In this document: piece by piece, positions 34,441-46,758 of the stretch | Numbering within the stretch: position 1 is the stretch's first letter | Layout: each line of letters opens with the position of its first letter | Assembly (NCBI GenBank): GCA_947247005.1 | Contig: OX365955.1 | Location: forward strand, 3,544,001 to 3,608,000 | DNA: 64,000 bases | Direction: 5' to 3' | Source: Spisula solida | Lineage: Eukaryota > Mollusca > Bivalvia > Venerida > Mactridae | Notes under the pieces: generated by a model | Seen by the model: the letters and a program-made list of their open reading frames with translations, nothing else | What the model was told of the DNA's origin: nothing | Databases searched by the model: none | Position numbers and translations under genes: made by a program

Positions 34441-37418
34441 AACGAACCATCCATATTCCGGTCAGAAATGATAGTTCAAACAAGCCGACATGTACATACC
34501 CACTTCAAAATGAATGACATACTGCGGACTTTGAATTTTAGTATTCTGTAGTCGGTAATCTTCGTTAATATTCGTCATCTACCATCGGGTAACTCCGTAC
34601 AACTCACGTGACTTGTGTGTTTTTCGTTAGCTAGTATATCTGATACTGGCAAGAATCATTTGGCCACCGGGTTCATCAGTTGGTTAACGGAATAACTTCC
34701 ATACACTGGAGATGTCTTCCGATTCACTACTGTTTTAAAAATTCCACCATCTCTTCTGCTCGTTATTTGAAGGAGGTTGGAAGAGCATAGCTGATTTTGC
34801 AAAACAAAATGGCGACGCCTAGATAAGGCAGGGTTTGTTCGTTTGGCGACCTCTTCCGTTCGCTTCTGAAAATACTTTTTCTCAAAACTGCCGTCTTGGC
34901 CAACCGAAACACGGACTTTCCCGGACGTTCCATGACCAACACAGGATGCCGCGGATCTACATAGTTCACACACCGGATTGTGTCGGGTGTGATCCGTGCT
35001 TATCCGGCATATGTATGAGACTAGGACTTAGGAAAAGTCTGAACATTTATAAAATTATTCATTCGCAAACATTTCCTAGTCGCTTACTTTACCACGTATA
35101 CATTACTTCACTTAACCCTTTACCCAAAGACCAAATACTAGTAGATTGTATACAGACTATAGAGCACTGAACGTATTGTATGAATGCGCCACTTCCTCTT
35201 TGGATCTAGTGACGCTATACGTGTGTACCATTTACAATAAAACAAAGCAAGGACTAAACGTTTGAATGAGCTCCTATGGCTCTTATATTTCAATTCTATT
35301 TTGCGCCAGTGATCGAAAAGAAAAGCTGTTTAAAATGGTGACCGGAATTTTCACCAAGGGAGGTAAGCCATGCCCTTAAATGATGAATTCAACGGGAGGT
35401 AACTCCCGATTAAACGAGTTTCTTAGGCAATTAGACATCCACATTGATTACAAAGTATACCACAGAGATATTGACCTGATCCTGACCTTTATGCATGAAT
35501 ATTTTACAAGGTTATTGCGTTGAATATGTCAATTTCCACGAACAAATCGTGCAATATCCGTTCTTTAGAGCTGTGTTTGTAATACACTTTGAGTGTCTTC
35601 GTGATACTCCCCGCTTACGAAAACACACAACGATATCAGTTGCTTTAAGGTGATAGAAGGTCGGGAATCAAGTTAAAATCTCCGTAATATAACGACTTTA
35701 TCCAGGTTCCTTACAAGTGTGCCACGATCACAAATTAGTTTCTACAAAAGTACATTGTACAATCTTAGGTTTATGCAGCATTAATTTTTATATCTAGTTT
35801 TATCATAGCCTTGATTTATTTCTAACAATTATTATAGCTCTTTGTCCGTTCCGAGGGTGACACTACACCGTATTCTATTATATCGTGTCTTTATTGTCAA
35901 ACCTGTCTGCAAAGACCACTGCTAGAAACAGACAAAGTTGGTCTTTGTAGACAGGTGGTCTCTCCTAATATGTTAAATATTACCCCCAAATATCTTATAG
36001 GAGATATAAGTGTTGATCTATGCAGACATGTTTTGTAGTAGAGGTATTTGTTCGAAGGTGACTTTTAACACAGGTTTGTCTGTAAATGTAGCTGTTTCTA
36101 TAACATCTATCCCTTTATTCCTCATTACATCCGTGTGCGGTGTTTAATCTAGTTCGTTTATTTTCGAACTGATAATACAAAAAGTCATCTAATATGTTAC
36201 ATAATTGAGTTGAGAAATTAATTAAAATGTACTTTATGATTGACACTGATCTAAGTCAAGTCAGAGGATCTAAAAACGTGTACCTATCTTAGTTTATCAA
36301 TCAATATAAATTTTAATTAACTTGACGTGGTGTAAAATTAAAACCCGAAGAAGATATGCACAGTCTGTCATTATCTGTCATATAACGTAGCATGATTAAA
36401 GTAGTATTGTTTGCTTGAGACGGTCATTTATTCCTGTCAGATTGGCCGCCAATTATCTCCGGCTTTAAGAGATGAGATAGTTATGTAAAACAAGGAATCA
36501 GAGTGCGATATCATAGTTCTTTCCAAAAATACACCATTGTTCATTTAAGATGTCCGGCGTAAAATTGATGATTTAAGTTTTTAAAACCAATCCATCAACT
36601 CACCACGTAACCTGGACACAATGACCCGCCGATCAAAGGTGAACCCATCCAAAACTACCGTTTTATCTTACCGTTAACCTAGTCACGTGTTCATATACCC
36701 GTCACGTGATCGATCAATTTGCATAATTTGTAAATATTAGTTGACAGAGAGACAAATTAGTTTTGAATTATTTGTACACATATTGACAGGATAACAGGGT
36801 GAACTTTGTGCATGTTATGACATCAATTATAATTTCGTTAAAATTCAAATAAAATAAATAATTCGATTTGCCGTTTCTAATTCAAAATTGTATATTATAA
36901 ATCGTTCACATTACGAATAATGTGAACATCACCAAACAGCACCATGCTCTAGCTAGCTGATAGTTCTAGGAAATGCATAGTACTGATAAAGGGACTAGCA
37001 AAATATTTACAACTCATGTCAGTCGGCCCGATTATAATCAATCAAGGGGCATGTTTGATTTAATGTATACAATGGATCGGAAGTGATGTTTTTACTTTAT
37101 TTCAATATTTATATAAAATCGTTAAAATGTAACGTGGTTAATTCGTGAATCGTGCATTTTGGGAAATTGTAAAATTTCCCCGCCGGTCTTTCGTATAAAC
37201 TGTAAGTCACATTTTAATGTATTGGACAAAGTTTGCCCCAAGTAGTTATAGGGAATGTTTATAGTGTAACACCTTATTTAACCACACATAGAAATAAATA
37301 TAAGTGTTTTCGACTTGCACATTGCATGTACATAACGTGTTACAACACAATTTCTTAATGATCATCTACAAAATAAGACAACGCCTCTCAACGATAAGAC
37401 CACATTAAAGCCATTGTC
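34441..37418. other. Long stretch without a recognised gene
   Basis: Two AAGGGAGGTAA-type motifs lie at about 35357 and 35393. Overlapping open frames at 34656-35170 on both strands have no family resemblance. I see no other structure. Confidence 0.45.
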
Positions 37419-37545
37419 CTGGCCGTTGTAAGACCGCTGGATTTGTAACACACTGATCCGGGTTCGAACCTCGGTCATGACAGGTCGTAACCTTCCATCG
37501 AAAAGTCGACAATTTTCCTAAACAATGATTATAATCATCGGATAT
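37419..37545 (+). mobile_element. SINE family S2, copy 1
   Basis: A head with GGGTTCGAACCTCGG (box B) and the body GGATTTGTAAC, TGATCC, TCATGACAGGTCGTAACCTT aligns with 38045-38190. tRNA-derived, pol III type. Confidence 0.55.
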
Positions 37546-37808
37546 ATTATGTTGTTCGACTGCATTACATTATAGAAATGATAAATTATTCAGCTGTGAC
37601 GATCAGCCACTTTTGCACGAGGGGACACGTGCAATATTGACATTTTCTTGTGTTTTTTCTCGAGAAATTGCAGCTGAACGAAAAATCAGATTTTTTTGTT
37701 CAATTATATTTAACCTTTAGATAGAGACGAGATGTAAATAAAGTTTGCTGTTCTCATAGGTACTCTTTACATACAGGTTTTGAATGTACACAAATCATAT
37801 ACGTATCC

Positions 37809-38043
37809 GGGTACTGTTTTATCAAAGCACTTACGATAATCTTAAACTTACGCTCAAATTTAGACTCCATGTTATTCATGATCAGTTGCAAATTGTGGTT
37901 AGGGGGTCTGTACTTTTAATGATGTTTTTATAGTTCCATCAAACCACATATGTTCCTAGTGTGTAGTTGTTCAAGAATTATGAATGATTTAAATTTGTTT
38001 TGAAATTTACTATTTCCGTAAGTGCTTTAATAAAACAGTACCC
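37809..38043. mobile_element. MITE-A, reference copy
   Basis: The 27-bp TIRs start GGGTACTGTTTTATCAAAGC at 37809 and are inverted at 38017-38043 with one mismatch. 235 bp, no coding content. Diverged copies at 16903 and 21179, and half a copy at 60963. Confidence 0.85.
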
Positions 38044-38044
38044 T

Positions 38045-38195
38045 GTAGGTCCGACCGTGTCTGAGTTGGATTTGTAACCGGTGATCCTGGTCCGATTCCC
38101 GGTCGCTGCTGGTCATACCTTACCATGAACATTTGCCAACCATGTTGATTGTTCTCCACAAGGAGAGAAGTTGCTGGTTCCTTGTGAAAGAGTAA
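38045..38195 (+). mobile_element. SINE family S2, copy 2
   Basis: Directly abuts MITE-A. Shares TTGGATTTGTAACCGGTGAT, GGTCCGATTCCCGGTC (box-B-like) and CTGGTCATACCTTACCAT with copy 1. Confidence 0.5.
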
Positions 38196-39129
38196 GTTGG
38201 TACGAGTGTGAGGAAACAATTCATGATAACTGGTTATTTCAATTTGTAGCCGTCATGAAAATTTAGAAAGTTTCGCGAGGGGTTAAATGTTCGCGAATTC
38301 GATACATTCGTGCCAATTTCCGCTCGTGAACAACAAAGTTGAACACCGAAGGTATTTTTATAATCGCGAACATTCAACTTCTCGAACTTTTTCAGCCGGA
38401 ATAACAAATACGCGACATTCGGATGTCGCGAAAATATATGACTATACGGCAAGTAACTGTACAATGTTGAAAATGCCATTGTACCCGAATAAAACAACAT
38501 GCAAACAAACTTATCTAAATAGCAAACTAGACACCAATTGTTCGAAGTTTGATACGCATGTATGCATATACAGGTTTTGGGGGGATTTTTGTATCTTTAA
38601 ACGCGGAAGATGGGAATTTTGAGCCACATCTCGAAACGTTTAAAAATGTATAAATTAGTCCAAACTTATCTGATAATAGTTCAATGTCTTTTCTGAGAGG
38701 GATGTTTTTATAATTGTAAATACGTTAAATCAAACTTTATCTAGGAGGGGTTTGGCGTACAAAAAGTCCCTGCATTTCTATAAGTTAAATAATGCCATGT
38801 ATAGTGTTAACTAAATACAAATTTACATTGAAACTATACTACACACTAGCACATGTATAAATTTTGCAATTTCTGTGTTCTACTACAACCATTCTTGTTC
38901 AACCAGAGTATATTTTCATCCGCAACATAACCACTACAATATATGAGGATATAAACAACCTTTCTAATTAAGTATTGATATTAAATAAAACTGAATCACT
39001 GATCCCAGCTTGCAATCTGCTCTTATCGGGAGGTTTTACTTCGGCGTAGAATTCAGAATTACCTCCCCTTTATGGTTAATTGGGAACGAGCTTTATACCC
39101 TACAGTTTGCCATTCAATGTAGAGCGAGT
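38196..39129. other. Non-coding, with CGCGAA-rich patch
   Basis: Bases 38260-38435 hold several TTCGCGA/TCGCGAA motifs like those in the 12508-12736 element, probably a decayed relative. Overlapping frames at 38234-38622 lie on both strands and are not supported as genes. Confidence 0.4.
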
Positions 39130-39450
39130 ATATAAGTATACAAGTGGTCCAGTGGTGAGAGCTACTGCCTGCTGATCCGAAGGTTGAGAGTTCCAGTCGA
39201 ATTAAAACAGAAATGCCTTTAAGTGTTTCCCGCCGAACACAACTCAAATTACTAACAGTCTTTCGGACGAGACTTTAAGCGAGGTCCCGTGTATGATGAT
39301 TTACACCAGGCGCTACAAGAACCAGGGATGCTTGGAACTGGGGCATCTTCTGTATCCCCAAAAACTAAAGTGACTAAGTTGTTCTTGGGGCCTTGCCCAT
39401 ATGGGTTATCTGTGGCGATGATACATAAAAAGCATATAAATCAAACATAG
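39130..39450 (+). mobile_element. tRNA-derived SINE with a core like 14239-14540
   Basis: GTGGTCCAGTGGTGAGAGCT (box A) and GGTTGAGAGTTCCAGTC (box-B-like) are followed by GGTCCCGTGTATGATG, TTACACCAGGCGCTACAAGA and ACCAGGGA, parallel to the core of the 14239 SINE. Confidence 0.5.
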
Positions 39451-39464
39451 ATTTGTGGGGATAC

Positions 39465-39525
39465 TGATGGTCCGACTCTTGCATGGGTTGGTAGGCGCTG
39501 CCACCGTTTCTGTGTGACTTTGTCA
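39465..39525 (-). repeat. Dispersed repeat R5, copy 2
   Basis: Reverse-complement match to 34385-34440, following the 39130 SINE directly. The two may be parts of one longer element. Confidence 0.55.
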
Positions 39526-39852
39526 TCCTCATACATAAGTGGATAGTCAAGTTCCCAGACTATCTGTGATATCACAGGTGAAGAATACTCTGGTGAACGA
39601 GAATGTGGATTATCTGCACGCTAGATGATGCAGTACATACATTCAACCGATTTTCGAATTAGTAAAAATTATTTCAATATAGTTAAACCTAGACTGGATT
39701 TGACAATAGTGACACAATTAAAATAGTGGAAGCGTGTATAAAATGGTCAACATTACATCTTTACTTTCAATACTGATATGCACGTGTATAGTTTTTATGT
39801 CAATCCACCATTGTAGCTATAGCTATATGTCTCTGGTCAAATTTAGAATCTA

Positions 39853-40844
39853 CAGGGTGTCCCAAAAATCGGGGACCTACCTAAAACCCTAAGTACTTAT
39901 TTAATTTTTAATGAATTTGACTGTTCTTTTGTGAAAGCGTGTAATCTTAAGTGATCTCTTCTTCTATATTAGGTACTTATTAATATATTTTGCTTAAAAA
40001 CAGGCAGTGACGTCATCATTTTACCTATAGTGCCATTTCCTGTTTGTTTTGCTGACTTACTTGAAAAATGTCGTCATTTAATAAGAAGTTGTTGTCTAAG
40101 CGTTCATTTTTAAGACAGAAAGGTTTTTGAGACAGAGGGGTGATGGAATTCTTGTGAAAATTGAAGAATTTTGCAATGAAATCATTTTAACTGTGTGAAA
40201 ATGGTGAGTTTACTAAATAAACGGGAAGCAGGCAACCTTCTAAATATTCATTAACAATCACCAAAGAAGCAAAATATAAATATTAATGTATTATTATTGA
40301 GATCAATCAACAAGAAAGCTTAGTAAGAAGTAAAGGCAATAAGGTGAATTTTTATCCTAATCAGCAATTCATAGGTATATATCTGAGTCATTTAGTGTGT
40401 CAGCAATTATAAGAAAGCAGAAACCCTATTACAACAAATCAGCAGCAAAAATAGGATACGTTCACAAGAAAATACTGACATTTGACCTCATACCTATGGG
40501 CATGGGGCCTAGATATAGCTCGGATATGAGCCCTATAGCGAATCTGTTTTTAGTTAGTGTATGCAGATTCATCATCCTTGACTATGGGACACCTGAGATG
40601 TCAATTGGGATCAGCATTTAAATCTATCTCTATGAACACTCTGAAATCCCCTGTTCACTGAATGCTAATATATGAAAACAAGGGAGGTAATTCTGGATAT
40701 TGTACAAAATAATCACAATTATAATGCTGGTATTTTGAACTGTGTTTATCCCTTAATGTTTTGTCATATTGACAATATAATATTGATAAAAGAGACAAAG
40801 TAATGAATGTTTAACCTAGGTCCCCGCATTTTTAGGACACCCTG
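39853..40844. mobile_element. Mariner-type non-autonomous transposon
   Basis: Flanked by TA on both sides (39851-39852, 40845-40846). The left end CAGGGTGTCCCAAAAATCGG is inverted at the right end with one substitution and a one-base shift over about 25 bp. TA target sites and CAGGGTGTCC-type ends are typical of the Tc1/mariner superfamily. The 992-bp interior has only short frames (40397-40621 the longest), so no complete transposase is present. Confidence 0.8.
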
Positions 40845-40846
40845 TA

Positions 40847-42615
40847 GTATGATTTTTTATATTAAGAACAAACTTTTTTAACACCCTATACATTCGCATT
40901 ATACCAAATAATCTTGAACCATCTTCTTGAGTTTTAAAATATCAAATATTCTTGATCCTTAGATGTTGCTATGATTCTACACATCTTGAATGGGTAACCA
41001 GTGTGTAACATGCTAGTTCTAACAAAACAACGCAACATCGCAATTTATTACATGGGACATAAATACAATGCACAATGTATGCCGATATACATACACTTTT
41101 TATGTAGATCTATTGTTCAAGATCTTGGATGTGCAGTCCCAAGCTGGGTCGAACTTGTATGGAATGAGGAACAACATAACACAAGGTGTTGCATTGAACA
41201 TGTGCATTTATTAATGAAATGCCATAAAACGATAACATACAGTAAACTAGTTATTATGTTCAAAAATGATATAACTAGTTTTAAAAGAAGATGCTTCTGT
41301 TAATAAGTTACAGTTTTGCATTAATCTAAGGACAAACTACGAATGAATTTATCCATAGAAGGTCACGATCATATATTAACCAAAATATTCATAATACATA
41401 ACTTTTATTCCTCCTATTCTGAAGAGTATTATACATTCTAACATAGCACGTGGGATTTGCCTGAGCTTCCCATATTTTATTACCGCGATGAAATATAGCT
41501 GATTGATGACGTCACGTTTGACGTCATATACTATGACAAATGACGTAACGGTGACGGTAACGTTCCTTGGAAAGAAAATAGTTTGACGTCAACCTGTCTT
41601 GTTGTGCTATAAATGGCAGAGCATTGACGATGTTAGAATCGAAATAATAAATAGGAGCTGTGCTTTGTTGTGTTATAAAATATAGGCACTCGTTTGAATG
41701 CATACATTAAATCACTACGCATACAAACACGTGCCTATATTTTATTACGCAACAAAACATAGCTACGTATTAATTATTTCTTAAATAAAATATGTATGGC
41801 TGGAAAAATGTGTTGATAATACCGATGGCTAAGAAGAATAAGGTCGTAAGTACAAAAATGCTATTTTGAGAAAACGAGAAAAATCTGTCTGAAAACTACT
41901 CTTTACTTATGTAAAAAACACGCATTTTCAACTTCGGTTTGGTCAACATGGCCTTGTTCGATTTTCATCAACTTGGATAGGTACATAAGAAGCGCCTTGT
42001 GATATAGATTACACATAACTTGTGCCTTATTCTTCTAAACCAGCGATAGGTGAATATAACCGTGTTTGTAATAAGTGAATTGTATTGCATTACTTAATTA
42101 CTAGTAATTGTAATACACTATCATATTAAATGTATTGCTTGAATGTGTTGATTTCATAAATCAAGTGTATACATTTATGTATTTCAAACGTTGTTCAGTT
42201 CACATGTGGCTTATACGAGACGAGAGTTCAAATATCCAGAGGGGTTGTCAATAAATTGAAACCTTAACGTCTTAGTTGACAGCCGACCCATCCTAGAACA
42301 TGTATACTGAAATGTCTCGAGGGGTCTTCTTGTGCTTTAATCAATTTGTTAAACTTTCTATAGTTGAATTTAAACTGTTTGATAGTATAATGTTCGAATC
42401 CATCAATGTCCATACTACAAAAGTATCACACAGCCATGGGAAAGCACAAGGCTCAGACAGCCAACTATCACGGTAGAGCTCCCGTTACACCGTTACATCG
42501 CTACATCGCTTCTCAGCTTCCGTCGGATACATCGAGTACAGTTTTCACATCACTATACCAGTACTGAAACCCACCATAACCGTCAAACGGAACTCATGAT
42601 CAGTATTTCAGTAAT
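40847..42615. other. Mostly non-coding
   Basis: No exon recognised. Includes a 100-codon open frame at 41001-41303 without family match, clustered TGACGTCA motifs at 41505-41590 and the hairpin at 41653-41770. Confidence 0.4.
41653..41770. repeat. Imperfect hairpin, arms about 40 nt
   Basis: GCTGTGCTTTGTTGTGTTAT onward to about 41697 is inverted at 41727-41766 (ACGTGCCTATATTTTATTAC region), with several mismatches. A MITE-like foldback. Confidence 0.6.
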
Positions 42616-42617
42616 AA

Positions 42618-42652
42618 TGAACAGAACAGAACAGAACAGAACAGAACAGAAC
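42618..42652 (+). repeat. (AACAG)n microsatellite
   Basis: Seven consecutive copies of the pentamer AACAG/ACAGA. Confidence 0.9.
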
Positions 42653-42935
42653 TTTTAAAAAATAACTCTTCTTTTACTCTTTATCAATGAAACAGTTACC
42701 TGTGCCGAGAACCACCATTTTAAATACTTTAGGTTATTTTGGAAGTGTCCAAGGTATTTAAATGTCAGGGACAAGAGAAATCCTAAGTTTTAAGCCTGAA
42801 TAGGCCATGTGATGGATTTCTTGCGAAACTGTTCAGTCTTGGTTTTAGAACACCAAACAATGCTAGTTCGTATCATCTGAAAGTTGCATTGCAATATGCT
42901 GGAAAATCTGTGTGATATGATAACGGAGAATAGGT

Positions 42936-43182
42936 GGTATTCACGAAGCATTTTAAGAAAAAACTTAAGATGATTTCCTTAACATCTTAAAATGTCTTTA
43001 AAGTGTTTCAACTAAACAGGAAGATCAATATTATCATAGTTTAGAAGCATTATGTAAAGAACTACAATAATCACAAATAAAACATGGGTTATTCTTCGTT
43101 GCTTGGGAAATATATGCAGCACTATGTTTAACTTAAGTCAAAATATTTAAGTTTTCCCTTAAAATGCTTTGACGTGAATACC
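42936..43182. mobile_element. MITE-B, copy 2
   Basis: GGTATTCACGAAGCATTTTA at the left is inverted at the right with one short insertion (AAATGCTTTGACGTGAATACC region). The interior shares AAACATGGGTTATTC with the copy at 21410. About 247 bp. Confidence 0.7.
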
Positions 43183-43463
43183 AGCCCTGATGTTGATTTG
43201 TATGCACAAGGGCCCTTATTGATAAACATTCATGATTACATCATGGTCTAAAACTAAACATTATTTATACTGTCTACTGATAGATAAATATATATATTTT
43301 ATACTGCACAATTTGATTATGTGGAGCATGAGTGAGATTTTCTTGTTAATGACTCATAACACGCATGCCATTAATTTGAATTTCACATTTAGAGTTGCTG
43401 ATCCGCAAACTTTTCAATCCCAGAATTGACAGCTTATGAGCCCGAACTTACAACAAATACTTA

Positions 43464-43778
43464 TACTCAACACTCAGCACTCAACACTCAACACTCAGCA
43501 CTCAACACTCATCACTCAGCACTCATCACTCATCACTCAGCACTCAGCACTCAACACTCAACACTCAACACTCAACACTCAGCACTCAACATTCAACACT
43601 CAACACTCAGCACTCAACACTCAACACTCAGCACTCAACACTCAACACTCAGCACTCAACACTCAACACTCAACATTCAACACTCAACACTCAGCACTCA
43701 ACACTCAACACTCAACACTCAACACTCAACACTCAGCACTCAACACTCAACACTCAACACTCAGCACTCAACACTCAA
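43464..43778 (+). repeat. Heptamer array (CACTCAA/CACTCAG)n
   Basis: About 45 copies of a 7-bp unit, almost all CACTCAA or CACTCAG, with a few CATTCAA and CACTCAT variants. All three plus frames are open because the array has no stop in any phase. Not a gene. A complementary array lies at 44104-44257. Confidence 0.95.
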
Positions 43779-44103
43779 AACCAGACTTCAAAATACTTTT
43801 TGATGTTCATTATATTAACTTATTAAGTGATGATTTTTGAGAGCAAGAAGTTGTGATAATGTTGAAATAGAACTAAATATTTTTTGGCTTACTAGTGTGA
43901 TTTAGTGCATTTGTAAGCATTGGTTGTAATTTATTAGTCTGATTGCTAAATGTGTGGCACTCAAACTGACGTTAACATTCGTACCTCATATACAGTACAC
44001 AATGGCAAGAAAAAGTATCAAAAGATATTTATCAATAATCATGTAACAATTGTATACATTTTCCGCATCAAGGTTTGCAATCTGTATTCTGACTTTTCCA
44101 ATA

Positions 44104-44257
44104 TGTGAGTGATAAGTGCCGAATGCTGCTTGCTGAGTGCTGAGTGTTGAATGTTGAGTGCCTGGTGCTGAGTGATAAGTGCTCTAATGATGCGTGCTGA
44201 GTGTTGAGTGTTGAGTGTTGAGTCCTAAGTCCTAAATCCTAAGTCCTCAGTCCTGAG
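44104..44257 (-). repeat. Inverted heptamer array (TTGAGTG/CTGAGTG)n
   Basis: Degenerate copies of the reverse complement of the 43464-43778 unit (TGCTGAGTGTTGAGTG), ending in GTCCTAA-type variants. The two arrays face each other across about 325 bp. Confidence 0.85.
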
Positions 44258-45670
44258 GTTAAGAATTAGTTGTATCTATGAGCCCTTAACCCACGTGAGT
44301 AATCTAGTGAGATGACATACATGTATATTGTGATTAGGAATACATTATTATATAACTGCAATAAACAGTCACGACATGGCCAAAACTCCCTGGATCAACC
44401 CTAAAACTGATTGTTTTATTGTTTTAAAGAAATTAAAATGGTATTAATTATTTGACACACTTGTAGGTCATTAAAATGACAATAATTAGTAAATGTCACC
44501 GATTTGTAGAATACGTACGGAAGACATTTCGGGTATTATTGCGCAATGTATAATAAAATTGTAATATATACATTTAATTGCTTTATGACACGTGAGATAA
44601 TAATCGTGTTTCACGTGCACCTCGGGCTATTCTTACAGACTCACGTGATCGTACTAACCCAGACTCTGAGGATGCTCAGACTCCATACTAATTATTATGT
44701 ACATGTATACATGTACTATCATTCCATTTATTGCATATTTCTAGTTTATTATTATTATTATTATTATTATTATATTATTTTATTATTGTTATAATGTAGA
44801 TCTACCTTGAAAACATTTTGAGTATTGTATTTCTATTACTGTAATAGATTATATTTTCTTATTTTAATATACATTGAAAACATTTGTATTTGCATTTTTA
44901 TCATTAAAATGTTATTATTATTGTTTTATTGTAATATTTTTTATTATTATTTTATTTTTATTAAACTTTAATATCAGTACTTTTTTTATAATACTTGAGT
45001 ATCAGTGTTGTATTGTTATTGTTTTAATAATTTTATTATCATTATTATACTAATTTTCATTATAAATATATGGATACCAGTATTGTATTTTTAGTATTAC
45101 ATTTTGTTAATTCTTCTATTATTGTTATACTTTTTATTATAATTGAAATACAATTCCTATTTAAACCATGTTACCCAACACACAAATAAGTAACATATAT
45201 AGCTTATTACGCGAACAATGATTTCAATGAACCACGCACTATCATATTAGACTACATTTACTTCAAATAGTTTTTCAACAATAACGAGGCAGAGACATAA
45301 TCTGTGAACCTCATACATATGTACACTATGAAAGGTATCGGAGACCCGGAAGGTTAGACAATGTTATTTAATACAGATATACCGTGACACAATGTAACTG
45401 AACGGTTAATCTATTCAATTCATACTAAATCCCATAAAATATATTTGCTAACTTTGATCTGTATAAACATAAAGTGCTATCAATGATTTTGTGACAGTTG
45501 ACATACAAGCTACCTGTAGCTATCCTTGCATTTTTATGTTGCTGAATGCATTTCCACGCAGCGTGTTTCAGGAGGCTAATTGTTTGCCCAGATAATAGGT
45601 TACATAAAACTATGTAGTACAATGCCCAACCTAAGTAACGAACCTAGTCAATTAAGCAGACCCCTATTTA
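44258..45670. other. AT-rich stretch with simple repeats
   Basis: (ATT)n at 44744-44775 and long T/A-rich runs to about 45140. No gene recognised. Confidence 0.55.
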
Positions 45671-45716
45671 ATAATAATAAAGACTTTATTTTACGAGGAA
45701 ACTCATTTGACAATAT
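45671..45716 (-). mobile_element. Short LINE 3' tail
   Basis: On the minus strand TCGTAAAATAAAGTCTTTAT followed by (TTA)n at 45671-45680 resembles a LINE 3' terminus. It is cut by the adjoining mariner-type element. Confidence 0.4.
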
Positions 45717-45717
45717 A

Positions 45718-46128
45718 CAGTGCCCACCAAAAATAAGTATACAGTAAATAGTTGTTGCTTAATTTAACTTGGTTAAATTATTCAATATCCTTCTACGGTC
45801 ACAGGTATACTATCTTCTGAAACAACAGTTACTAATTGAGTAAAAAAGACAAAGAAATAAAGATGAAGATATTCTGAATTTAAATACCCATGTGATCCAA
45901 AATGCTGATTTTTCCATCTTTTTGTGACTAAGTTACCATTCAAGTGGGACAAAGAAACTTTACATTTTGCACCTATGGGTACCAACTAATGTATTGTCTT
46001 TGCATTTAATAAACAAAAGTATTCCTTTTTCTTCAAATATATTGTTGTTTCACTGTTTTACAAATAGCGTTAATACAGAAAAGTAAATGGGGAAATAACA
46101 TTTGTATACTTATTTTTGGTGGTCACTG
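45718..46128. mobile_element. Mariner-type MITE with TA flanks
   Basis: CAGTGCCCACCAAAAATAAG at 45718 is inverted at 46103-46128 with one or two changes (TTATTTTTGGTGGTCACTG). TA flanks both ends. 411 bp, no transposase. The interior minus-strand frame is not recognisable. Confidence 0.85.
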
Positions 46129-46310
46129 TATATATCAATTTTCCATAAGATCCTCAACAATGAACTAGAAACATAATATTTAACGCATTCACATTTATGA
46201 TTCCTTATAAGATTTTTTTTAGCTTTTTCTTATCTGTACCCGATACCATGACCGATGCATTGTTTGGTTAAATGCTTAAAACAAGTTCATTTATATACGT
46301 CTATGCATGC

Positions 46311-46450
46311 AAAAACCTGCTTGATGTTTACTTGCTAATCATGGTAAAAACCTGCTTGATGTTTACTTGCTAATCATGGTAAAAACCTGCTTGATGTTTA
46401 CTTGCTAATCATGGTAAAAACCTGCTTGATGTTTACTTGCTAATCATGGT
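46311..46450 (+). repeat. Perfect 35-bp tandem repeat, four copies
   Basis: The unit AAAAACCTGCTTGATGTTTA plus 15 bases is repeated four times without a difference, indicating a young expansion. Confidence 0.97.
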
Positions 46451-46560
46451 AAAAACGATAATCACTCTTCAATAATAATATAAAAGATGAGGTTATACAT
46501 GTTCCGCGTTTAATTTGGCACACTCTGTCATTTGATTAGTAACGTTTTACTAATTTGGTT

Positions 46561-46758
46561 TAGGTCGATTGTAAAACAAGTTTCTATCCCTCTCGACACC
46601 TCATTCCTGATGTTATCTATCACACGAAGGTATAATAGAACAGAAGCCATAGTCCCTTCATGCTGGTACCAATTGTGTTTTGTCTTTGATATGACGCGGC
46701 CTGGGATTGAACCCAGAACGTCCCGCTCTCGAAGCGGACGCTCTACCACTAGGCTTTC
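46561..46758 (-). mobile_element. SINE family S1, copy 2 (best tRNA head)
   Basis: On the minus strand GCCTAGTGGTAGAGCGTCCG (box A), an anticodon arm with a 7-nt loop reading CGA in the anticodon position, and TGGGTTCAATCCC (box B) form a good tRNA-like head. The shared S1 body follows. The head suggests derivation from a tRNA with a Ser-type anticodon. It lacks a CCA-ready acceptor, so it is not a working tRNA. Confidence 0.75.

Noticed and set aside
34656..35170. Overlapping frames on both strands as a small gene
   Set aside because: No family resemblance, no splice partners, and equal openness on both strands.
38234..38622. 88- and 111-codon frames on opposite strands
   Set aside because: They overlap a CGCGAA-rich repeat patch and match no family.
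41001..41303. 100-codon plus frame as a transposon protein fragment
   Set aside because: I could not match it to any transposase or LINE region with confidence.
43426..43840. NTQHSTL repeat proteins in two plus frames
   Set aside because: A seven-base repeat without stops is open in all frames.
46683..46758. Functional tRNA-Ser gene on the minus strand
   Set aside because: It is part of repeat S1 with two other copies; the long variable arm of tRNA-Ser is absent.
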